Assembly: GCA_963969595.1 (NCBI GenBank)
Contig: OZ018418.1
Span: forward strand, 6,887,001 to 6,951,000
Source of the DNA: Neckera pumila
Taxonomy: Eukaryota; Streptophyta; Bryopsida; Hypnales; Neckeraceae
Length of the DNA stretch: 64,000 nucleotides
Direction of reading: 5' to 3'
Position 1 is the first letter of the stretch. Each line of letters opens with the position of its first letter. Made by a program: the position numbers and the translations under genes. Positions 55,006-64,000 of this stretch are shown here, one piece after another. The notes below the pieces were generated by a model. It saw only the letters and a program-made list of their open reading frames with translations, made no database searches and was not told the DNA's origin.

Positions 55006-57208
55006 CCTGGCTTCTACAAACGAGATCATAAAATATTTTTATTTCATTTCATCCGGACTTGAGTAAGTAGTTCCGTGATTTCCGGAATCATATTATTGAT
55101 GTGTCAAACCCTGTCAATATACTATTCTTAGTAGTCCAAAATTCACGGCGGTTCAATCGGAGGCTATCAAGGACTAAGCAACCACAGGCCCGTGATGTTG
55201 TATCAACACGAAGATGGACAGAAAGGTGAGCGACAAAAGGAATGGCAGCATGAAATACATAGACAACAAGTAAATAACGAAGCATAGCAATTCAGAAGCA
55301 ATTGACGTGTATGCCTACAATCTGGAAAATGAAAATTGCTTGACAATACAAAGAGGGTGCAAGCTTACTCGTAGCCATTTGCTACACAGTGCTTCCTCCA
55401 ATAGTGCGATGGGCAACAACAACGACAATAGAATCATAGCACAATCACTGATAGAAACTCCGGGAACTCGCAACAGTACTCAACATAACAAATCTAATTC
55501 TCAAACAATGACAGCAGCGCATACAGAGGTCGATACAGTGGAAGAGAAAGGTGGGAGAGAATGTTGTGAACTGTGTTGACGACTCGCACCTTACTCAAAG
55601 GTGGGAACAAAAGAGCGCCAACCGACTGCGAGGTTTTGAACGTCTACATCCTATTTTCAAATGCCTCAGGGATTGTGATGGGCTTCACAGCTGTACAGCA
55701 AAAAGCGTCGTTTGACGCCGCAATAAAGGAGTGCCCCAGCGGAAATTATTGAGTTAGCAGTATTTTGAGGATTCCCCTCATAAAGTCCGTTGACTTCTAT
55801 ACCTTATCATGTCAGGTCTCCATTAGCAACAAAGTATCATTGCAAAACAGTCTTTTGAACTTGCATTTCGCGCACTTTTATAAGTATGATCAGTGGTTAT
55901 TTTTGAATAGTCTAGGATCAGTTTTGTACTAAAAGCAAGTTGCCACTTTTGCATTGATGGTCACGGAATATTTTAGTAGTATAGAGTAGGGATCTATCAA
56001 TATTTGGAGAAAATTGCAACTTTATTGAAATAGCTTTCCGATGTTGCCGCTGCGGAAATTTCCTTTTCCATTCAAAGTGAATATATTTGTAAGTTTTTGG
56101 TTTTTTTTAATAATAATTACATAATGTACGTTACAAAATAGCATTCCGTAATTAATGAATGGAATGTTCCCAGAATTTCAATTTTGGGGAGGAAATTTTG
56201 CGTTTGCGGTTCAAAGATTTTAGGATAAAACATTATAGGGTTTAGGGTTTAGGGTTCAGAGCGGTTAAGGGTTTAGGGGTTAGGGGTTACAGTTCAAAAT
56301 TCATGAACTATGATTTCCTATTTGTTCAAATGAATGAACCTATTCGGCCAACAAGCCTATTTTATGATATTCGATAAGTAAATAGCATCTACTTATTTCA
56401 TAATTGGGAGTTTGAGATGCTGTACATGCATTTTGAATTTGTATATGATAATTCTCATTGGGAAACTTTTCAACTTTTTTCTATTTCAATGTGAAATTGG
56501 GAAGCAGTTCAGGATATTATTTTAAGAAAAATTCTTTTATATAATGAAGATTTGTTGTCTACATTCTACTCATGCCATAGTTTTTTTAGCCAATAAAGTT
56601 CAAAATTGATTGTACATCATAGATTCTATTTCGAATTTACTAAGAACCTTTGAACAAATGATTTTTCAAGTAATGAAGAAAAATGTTTTAAATAATTTCA
56701 ATCAATGGATCATGTAAGTAGACAATGCATATGAAGATTTCTTATGTTATATATTCTCAAAATTTAAAATAAAAATAAAGTGCACTACTTAAACTTTATA
56801 CCAAAAAATCTATGTCCATTACCTATTTTCTATAGGAATGAAAAATACAAAAAAATACTAATAATTATTATTACTATTATTATAATACATGAAACATCCT
56901 AATAATCCAAAATCGTATAGCTCATGTGTGAGTGGCTTCCCAAAAGAATATAGAAGTTCCAAATATTGTCTACTTTACGAATTCATCAAAAACGTGAAAT
57001 GATAATAACTTTTTTATGAACCGGTATGTGTTTCAAAAACAATCAAAATAAATGTGATCATGTACAATAATGACCTTGTGTATCTAAAATCAAAGGCTGT
57101 GGATGTGAAAACTCTTACAACCAAAATGTAGAAGTTGTAACGAATCTAAACATTACAAATCCATGAAAACATTCTATTAGAAGTTGTCTTTTTCATTATT
57201 CATTTGCC
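55006..57208. other. gene-free AT-rich stretch
   Basis: No gene was recognised. A telomere-like run (AGGGTTTAGGGTTTAGGGTT, then GGTTAAGGGTTTAGGGGTTA) lies at 56238-56290. Sequence from about 57100 onwards shows the first decayed units of the ~175 bp repeat. Confidence 0.45.
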
Positions 57209-59700
57209 ATATTTTAGTGAACCAAAAATCCATGAATCATCAAAGAAGTGTACGTTCATGTTCCTCCAAAAATGAAGAAGTTGGAATTTATCCAAAGCCT
57301 AGTTTGAAATCCATGGGCGCATTGAATTCATCTCCAATTTTTTTTTATTTGCCACGTAACCCAAACAAAAGCATGAAATTGTTGTATTTTAGTGAACCAA
57401 AAATCCATGAATCATGAAAGAAGTCCACGTCAATGTTTAAGAGAAAAATGAAGAAGTTGGAATTCATCCAAACCCTACCTTCAAATCCATGGGCGCATTG
57501 AATTCATCTCCCATTTTTTTTTATTTGCCACGTAACCCAAACGAAAGCATTAAATTGCTATATTTTAGTGAACCAAAAATCCATGAATCGTCAAAGAAGT
57601 CCACGTGGATGTTCAAAAGAAAAATGAAGAAGTTGGAATTCATCCAAACCATGGTTTCAAATCCATAGGCGCATTGAATTCATCTCCCATTTTTTTTTAA
57701 TTGGCACGTAACCCAAACGAAAGCATTAAATTTTTGTATTTTAGTGAACCAAAAATCCATGAATCATAAATAAAGTCCACGTGGATGTTTAAAAAAATAA
57801 TGTAGAAGATGGAATTCATCCAAACCTTGGTTTCAATCTACCCATTTCTAATCAATCCTTACGTGAATTACAATATATACATAGAAATTTTACGTTGTGC
57901 TTAATCACCACAAATATCCAAAGTCATGGAATTATGACGTGGAAGTCTGAAGTACAAAGTTATAGAAGTTGAAAACATTTTGGAGATTATAATTCCATGA
58001 TAGTATTCCATTAAATTTATTTACAAATTGTTGAATCCGAAGTTTGTGCTGTTTTGAAATTATTTCAGGAAGTTCAACAAAATGGAAAATAATACTAATT
58101 AATGGCCTAATAGGAATTCAATTTGTTGTGCATTATATCTCTTTTGAACATTATAAACTTGGTGGAGCATTTCATTTTGTAAATTGACATATGAATGACG
58201 TGCCAATTTATCATGAACCTGAACATGATTAAATAAAAAATAAATGGAAATCAATTGGTAGAAGCCTTAATCCAAAAAAAGGTAGAAGTTTTATAATAAT
58301 CTCAAGGTACCTAATTCATGACAATATGATATTTGTGCCCATTTCTAATGAACCCTTTTAGTAAAAATAAATGGGAATAAGTTAAGTCCTGCATTTTAAT
58401 GACCATAAAATGGATAAGTCATTAAATATGTACATGCAAGGCCTAACAAGAGAAAATTGGACTTCTGAATGTTTTAAACTATTTTAATGCATGCACATGT
58501 TTAATTTCTATGCATTTGTAAGGAACTGTGACATGGAAAAAAAAGGGGGGGAATCAAGTGGGCCCTACACGTTAATGACCACAATTAACAATAGTCACAT
58601 AAATTGTATGTGCAACGCATAAGCAAATAAATGTAGGAGTTGCATATTTTATACAGATTCAGAATCCATGAAAATATTTGATGTGTGACCATTTGTAATC
58701 AATCCCTACTTACATTAAATATATATACGCATTTTCCATGTCATGCACTTTATTGACCATTGACATTCGAAATTATGGATTTCTTACATGAAAGTCTTAA
58801 CGAAAAATTTGTAGAAGTTGTAAGTATTCAAAAGGTTCAAAATCCATTAGGTTATTCAATTATTGTTCATTTTTAATAAAACCCAACCTTTAGTTGATAT
58901 GGGAATTACTTGGGAATTGTAGTTCAATGTTTACAATTTCCATGATTCTTAGAAGTCGCTTGTGGAAGGCCTACTACCAAAGTTGTAGAAGTTGTACATA
59001 TTGTCAAAACTTGAAATCCATTACAATATTCAATTGGTGGTCATTTTTTATGAAACCATACATGAGTAAAAAAGTTATAAAGAAACCGCATTGAGAACTT
59101 TTATGACCCGGAACACCAGTACTTTTGGAATTCATGTACAAGTTTAGCTCTAGAAATTCTAAGAATTCTACATATTTTCAACATTTACAATTTTAGACAA
59201 TATTGAATTTGACTTTGCCAACAACAAAACTCATAAAACAAATATAATGGAATGAGTCTACAATAAAAGATACATTCAATATAATTTGAATTGAACTGTA
59301 AGATTCCAATTTATGAACCAAAAGTTCGTGCTTTTTCTTTGAAGTTGTACGCTATTTAAGAAATTGGAAATACATTGGGCCCTTTAGTTCAGTATTCACG
59401 AATATACAAAATCATGGTAGTCATGCGTGAAAGACCAAACAAAAAAAATGTGGAATTTCTAAATGTGGTCACTATATTACATGCATGACAATTTCAGATT
59501 TGTGCTCATTTGCAATGAAGTCCAATATAAACAAGAACTTCATCTCATAAATCAAGCTCTATATTTTATTCACCACTAATACTCGAAGTTCTGGTATGTA
59601 GACTAATGTGAAATGCTTAACCAAATATATTGTAGAAGTTGTAAACATTAAAAAACTTTTACATCCATGAGAATATATTCTTGAATTCCATGATTTTTTG
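57100..59700. repeat. old ~175 bp satellite-like array
   Basis: The phrase GTAGAAGTTGTA, then AAATCCATGA, then ATATTCAATT, then CATTTNTAATGAAACC recurs at about 57127, 57964, 58281, 58631, 58811, 58985 and 59633. Several spacings are 174-180 bp or twice that. The units are strongly diverged. The well-kept copies at 57211-57840 lie inside this field. The unit length is close to that of many plant centromeric or heterochromatic satellites. Confidence 0.6.
57211..57840. repeat. ~176 bp tandem repeat, about 3.6 copies
   Basis: Units begin with ATTTTAGTGAACCAAAAATC at 57211, 57386, 57562 and 57738, with spacings of 175, 176 and 176 bp. Each contains GAAGAAGTTGGAATTCATCC, GGGCGCATTGAATTCATCTC and TGCCACGTAACCCAAACGAA. 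The fourth copy breaks off near 57840. Identity between units is high, so the duplication is younger than the surrounding array. Confidence 0.9.
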
Positions 59701-60830
59701 AAGTACGTTTCTGTAAAGCACATGAATTATTTCATTCATGTGCAGGATTTAAAGTAGGTAGTGTTCACATAAAATCCTCATGATTACAACAAAATAATGA
59801 CTTTCATTCAATTCAATTCATGATTTGAATTAGGCAATAAGGTGTTAGTAATTCTAAAGTTGATAGAAGTAATAAAAGTGAAACACTTCATTTATAATTT
59901 CTTTTCCTTTACACGGTTTACAAATATTTGATTTCTTCTAAAAGAAAATTTGAATAAATACAAATACCAACATTAAAGCCTTTCAAAATTAGAAAAATAA
60001 TTCTCAATCCACGTACTAAAGACTTTGAAAAATATTCTTATTTTTTGAAGACCTACTTTTCATCTTACTACTTGAAACCAACACATTTGGTTTTTATTTG
60101 AATATAAATATTTTCAAAATAGGTTGAATAGGCTTTTTATCTTTTGTGGCATATTTGACCACAACTACCACTGAATGACAAACAATTTTTCTCAATACGC
60201 CAGAGACCCCAAAATCTTCAATCTTCACAATTTTATGATAGACGGCAAAACATGAAAAAAATATTAATTGAGAAAGTGTAATTACAAATCAATAGAAATA
60301 GTTATGTAATGTCACCTATTATCAGGAGGGATGATTTACACGACAGCACCTACGTGTTTCACTTGAAGAAGATGGATTATTTTTGAACTCATGAATCATC
60401 CATTCTGAGATTCTATGAATTGTGCATCTCAAAAAATATGGAAGTCCTTAACGGTCGAAAAGTTTTAATAGTACAGTGAACTTCTGCTTTTGATACAGAA
60501 ATTTCCAAAAAGATAGTTGCGCTCATTTAGCACACGGATGGATGAAAATATGCAATTGACAATAATTTGCAGGAACAAGAGTACCAATATCAAGTAAAGG
60601 ATTACTTTAAACAGCCAAAAACACTGCTACAACATGGCATTAACTATGGAAGAAGGTTACTTGAAATATGAACTAGATATGAAGGCTTTCCGGTTCAGAA
60701 GTTTGGTTTCGGAAGTGAAATGCATGGTTCGCGACAGGAAGGATATCGACTGTGAGGTTTGGATACGGGATCAAATATGAGACTGATTATTAAATTAGGA
60801 TATGTACCACGTATCCGGTCATGAAAGTAC
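59701..60830. other. gene-free AT-rich stretch
   Basis: No coding region, terminus or repeat was recognised. Confidence 0.35.
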
Positions 60831-60965
60831 GAGTATGTAAGCACGGGTACTGTACCTATGTGTTGGACAGGTATGTAAACACGAGTACTGTACCTATGTA
60901 TTGGACGAGTATGTAAGCACGAGTACTGTACCTATGTACTGGACAAGTATGTAAGCACGGGTATA
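60831..60965. repeat. 38 bp tandem repeat, 3.5 copies
   Basis: Units of exactly 38 bp start at 60831, 60869 and 60907 (GAGTATGTAAGCACGAGTAC, TGTACCTATGTATTGGAC), and a fourth half-unit starts at 60945. They merge into shorter GGGTATTGAACGGGTAT repeats up to about 61050. Confidence 0.9.
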
Positions 60966-61059
60966 GGAGGACAGGTTATTGAACGGGTATGGGAGGGCGG
61001 GGTATTGAACGGGTATAGCACGGATACGAGAACGGGGTAAGGGGTATCAACGTACCGCG

Positions 61060-63100
61060 TTAGGGTTTAGGGTCCTCCCTGTAGGGTTTGGCACCCTTAG
61101 TTTTTTTTGCTTTCTCGACTTCTTGTTTCGGCGCAATTGCTGTCTGTTGCGATCTCTTCTTTCTCACTTTCGGAGAATTCAGGGCTCCTTCTCCTGCTGT
61201 CCGCTGAGTTCTACTTGCTGTTCGCTTGAGTTCTACTTGCTTGAGTTCTACTTGCTTGTCCGCTGAGTTCAACTGCGCTAGGTTATCGCTGCTGTGCGAG
61301 GTGAGATCGAGGTGCTCTTCTTAATTTCAGGTCGATTGCGCTACGTTATTGTTGCTGTGCGAGGTGGTATCTATTGCGGGAGGTGATCGCTGCTGCGCGA
61401 GGTGATCACTGAGTACACTTTTGCGGTTTGTTGGAACGGACGGGGGAGTCGGAAAAAAGCTCACCAAGAAGACTCTCAAGGTCATCAAGAAAGGTGTGTA
61501 GTCCTTCTCGCCCCCCTGCTCATTGTTCGCTTCATCCAACAACTTTTTGTATTCCTCACAGTTGTGTGTTTCAGAATTCACGCTCCATAGCTTATCTTCT
61601 CTCTGTGAGTTGGCATGGATATTTTTGTTTCCTGGGCATGAATCCTCTCCAACTTCCCGACTCTGTCCTTCGGAATTGCTGTATAACCCATTGGTTGCTT
61701 TGCAAGTTGAAGACTCGTTTTGTTTAAGCCTTCTTAGCGACTCTCCAAGAGAGTGCTTCTGGTATTGTGTTAATTTCTTTGTTCGACTTCATGCAGCTGC
61801 TTCATCAAAGCAGTTGAAACGGGGAGTTAAGGAAGTTGTAAAGGCAACAGGTTGGGGGAGTTCGGTCAATAGTGGGTTATAGTGAAGGTTCAATCTACGT
61901 ACTGTATTGATGCCATTTAGGAGAGAAACCAGAAGTCATTCTCCTGTATAAACGACTCTCTATATTTCTGCAAAGCATACAACCCTAGCTTGTCAATCCA
62001 ACATAGCAAACAAAGGACAAGCAAAGAAAAAACGTTCTCCCCAGTAGAAAACCTTGCCGATGGTAATACCCTTTTAGTGGGTTTCTAAGCTTGCAATGCA
62101 CGGACTTTGTTCTATTGAGATTAATATTCTCAAGAGGTGAATTATACTGAGAGTACAGTACAGGCTGCGGGTTTCTACTATCAAGCGAGTGAAGAAGGTT
62201 CGAGTAGGATAGAGGTGTCGGGGTTTTGGTTCAGGGTCGTGATGTGGCTCTCCGTGTGTGGATTCAGTTTTGGATGTTGGTGCATCTCAATTTTGTACAG
62301 TAACTATTGAATTTTTTTGGTGGTGGGTGAGAGAGAAGTGCCGTGTAGCTGCAAATACTTTAGTAGGTCCTTGTACTGGTCCTATTTAGCATTTTGGTCT
62401 GCAGGTGCATTCTAGGGTTTTCGGGTGTGGTATTTGCTGTTCACTTCTGTTTGATTCTTGTTGTGGAACGGTTTGGATTGCTTGTCCTTTTTCTTTGGTG
62501 TGATCCAAATTCTTGTTCTTTCCTTGTCACTGTTGTTTTTTATTGTGTTAATATGGATTTGCTGTTCAAAGTTTTTGTTCCATAGTTGTGAAAGAATTTA
62601 GGGCGCAATTTTTGTTTTTGTTAGGCGATCCAATTTGGACATTTCTTTATGTTGTTGTTGTTGTTCTTACTGTCACTGTTTGTAACTTAGGATTGTTATT
62701 GCTCTTCTGATTTCAATGCAAGTAATGTTCGTTGTGCCTTTAGTGTTTTAGGATACTTGCGGATGTTCTTCATAAATTGTTTGTGTCTTCCTTTATTTCT
62801 GTTTGATCTAAACATGTTTCCTCAGATTAGTTGCTGTTAGTTTTGAAGTTAGAGTTTCTGACTCAATGGAATATTAGTCATTTGATGTGCAACACGCAAT
62901 TTGTTTTCAGGGTTGCACATTCAAACCGTAAACCAGGCAAGTAGGGGTCCAGAAAGGAACTGGTGTGCGATTCAATTGCAAATTCCCCCGACAATATACT
63001 GGTACGCAGTCGAAGCCTCAGTAGTTCTCCGTGTATTTAGTTATTTTGAAACCTAATTATGAATGCCCAAATCTATCAAGGAACTCTGGCAATGTAGTGG
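61060..63100 (+). other. possible transcribed region with plant-like introns, coding not resolved
   Basis: The stretch has higher GC and T-rich tracts unlike the flanks. T-rich segments ending in good acceptors, such as GCAATTTGTTTTCAG at about 62897-62911, look like plant introns, and AAGAAAGGTGTGT at about 61490 could be a donor. A small basic reverse-strand frame (61272-61060, MNSADKQVELKQVELKRTAS) rests on a local direct repeat (GAGTTCTACTTGCTT) and is doubtful. CGCTGCTGNGCGAGGTG also recurs three times at 61289-61402. No protein was recognised. Confidence 0.3.
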
Positions 63101-63560
63101 GAGCCGCGCTAAATTGGCTAATGTACGCCTGTCCAGCAGTGTCACCCATGTCATTTCAGCGCGACTCGCGCTGAAATGACATGAGTGACACTACCGAACC
63201 TCATGAACAAGTCCCCTAAACTAAACTACCCAAACCCACGTATAACCTCTGAAATAAGAACTAGAAATCAAATCCATGCCACGCGCTTAAACATATAAGA
63301 CCATCTATCTGTCGCACACTCGCCACATCAGTGCGACCCGCGCTGAATCGACAGAAGTGCTAATGCCCATTACGGATATCATTCAACTAAAGGCAGAGCA
63401 GGACTACCAGATATAAAGTCAGAACACCTCGATGGTTCAGCGCGACTAGCGCTGAAATAGCAATCTAGTAAATTGAATGTCTATGCAGAATTCAAGTTCA
63501 TGTCGCTTCATTAAGTACAGAACTAGGAAATGACTAATTAGCTCGAGTCGCGCTAAAACA
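63101..63560. repeat. second cluster of TTCAGCGC-N5-GCGCTGAA palindromes
   Basis: The best copy spans 63138-63192: AGTGTCACCCATGTCATTTC, AGCGC, spacer GACTC, then the reverse complement with one mismatch, giving 25 bp arms. Others lie at 63328-63346 (TCAGTGC, GACCC, GCGCTGA, with outer CTGTCG/CGACAG) and 63436-63456 (TTCAGCGC, GACTA, GCGCTGAA). Half sites lie at about 63103 and 63540. The core and 5 nt spacer are those of the cluster at 54.4-55.0 kb. The cluster ends about 130 bp before the ATG of the gene at 63693. Confidence 0.85.
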
Positions 63561-63692
63561 ACATGCTCGTCTTACTCTGCCGCACAAATCCTAAAGCATA
63601 TTGCACCCCTGAAGAGAATACAAAGTCATGCTTGATCAGCTCCTCAAAGAAAGCATCAATAGACTAAATGAAGACAATGTTCTATTTGCAGA

Positions 63693-64000
63693 ATGGAGAA
63701 CCAAATGGAAGCCCTCGAAATGTACTTCAAGAAATGCGAAGTGCAAATCGCAGAGGAGGACGCCAGAGGGGATGACTCTCTTATTGAAGGGGTCTATTGG
63801 GAATTCAAGGATCCAGATAGAGTGGAGGCCTGGGGTTTTATCATGCTACCATTTACCAATCAATTCTGCTTTTCGTATAGATTCAAGAACGCCCAAATCT
63901 TTTTACAGCTTTCGTTCGATGAGAGAGTGAAAGACGTGGAAGCAGATACCCATCCCACCATAAAAATCAAATGTGTTACAACAATTCCTGGAGTCCCAAA
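63693..64000 (+). CDS. N-terminal part of an unidentified protein, runs off the window
   Basis: A frame from ATG 63693 is open to the window end (102 residues): MENQMEALEMYFKKCEVQIA, DDSLIEGVYWEFKDPDRVEA, WGFIMLPFTNQFCFSYRFKN, AQIFLQLSFDERVKDVEADT. An in-frame TGA at 63669 bounds it upstream. The ATG is preceded by TCTATTTGCAG, which could be a 3' splice site, so the start could also be exon 2 of a longer gene. The composition is that of a folded, globular protein with aromatic-rich strands. No family was recognised. The palindrome cluster directly upstream parallels the situation at the DUF7869-type gene. Confidence 0.5.
   Translation, partial: MENQMEALEMYFKKCEVQIAEEDARGDDSLIEGVYWEFKDPDRVEAWGFIMLPFTNQFCFSYRFKNAQIFLQLSFDERVKDVEADTHPTIKIKCVTTIPGVP

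Noticed and set aside
61402..61882. several forward frames of 60-120 residues
   Set aside because: They overlap in different phases and show no domain. The region has intron-like composition, so no single frame can be supported.

Overview
The window looks like nuclear DNA of a land plant or other streptophyte. It is AT-rich, genes are sparse, plant-type telomere words (TTTAGGG) occur at several interstitial places, mobile elements have plant-type CACTA ends, and most of the sequence is transposon remains and old satellite-like repeats. The species cannot be named from sequence alone. No rRNA, tRNA, organellar block, CRISPR or bacterial operon structure was seen.

The dominant component, from about 8 to 48 kb, is one family of mobile units, labelled A to H here. 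Each carries a single open reading frame. The encoded protein has an N-terminal globular domain resembling the 'putative plant transposon protein' type, a coiled-coil middle and a lysine-rich tail. The best-preserved units start with TG and end with CA, are about 2.2-3.4 kb long, and are flanked by 4-5 bp target duplications. They show no terminal repeats and no reverse transcriptase, integrase or protease. They are therefore built like solo LTRs that contain a gene. Units F and G sit inside unit E, giving a clear three-step insertion history. Five copies share a short hairpin about 20-25 nt before the start codon.

Around these lie other broken genes. They are a RING-like gene cut by a palindromic CACTA-type MITE (1.1-2.9 kb), a kinase-like pseudogene (36.0-37.4 kb), a zinc-finger and Gly/Ser-rich remnant that may be hAT-derived (40.1-41.3 kb), an FCP1-like phosphatase-fold gene (49.2-49.9 kb), a degenerate acidic reading frame (50.2-50.9 kb) and a large intronless DUF7869-type gene (51.5-54.3 kb). 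The DUF7869-type gene is interrupted only by two in-frame stops. Many of these genes keep one reading frame but carry TAG or TGA where CAG, CGA or TGG would fit. This suggests decay by C-to-T change at methylated sites.

The most unusual structural signal is a family of perfect or near-perfect palindromes, TTCAGCGC-N5-GCGCTGAA. About nine copies lie in 550 bp directly upstream of the DUF7869-type gene. A second cluster lies at 63.1-63.6 kb, directly upstream of an open reading frame that runs off the right edge. Other non-coding structure includes a ~176 bp tandem satellite (57.2-57.8 kb) with older relatives around it, a ~100 bp AT-rich repeat field (4.6-6.9 kb) with a second patch at 42.8 kb, a 39 bp minisatellite, GGACGG-rich arrays, a 46 bp perfect palindrome centred on TGACGTCA, and long paired A/T tracts.
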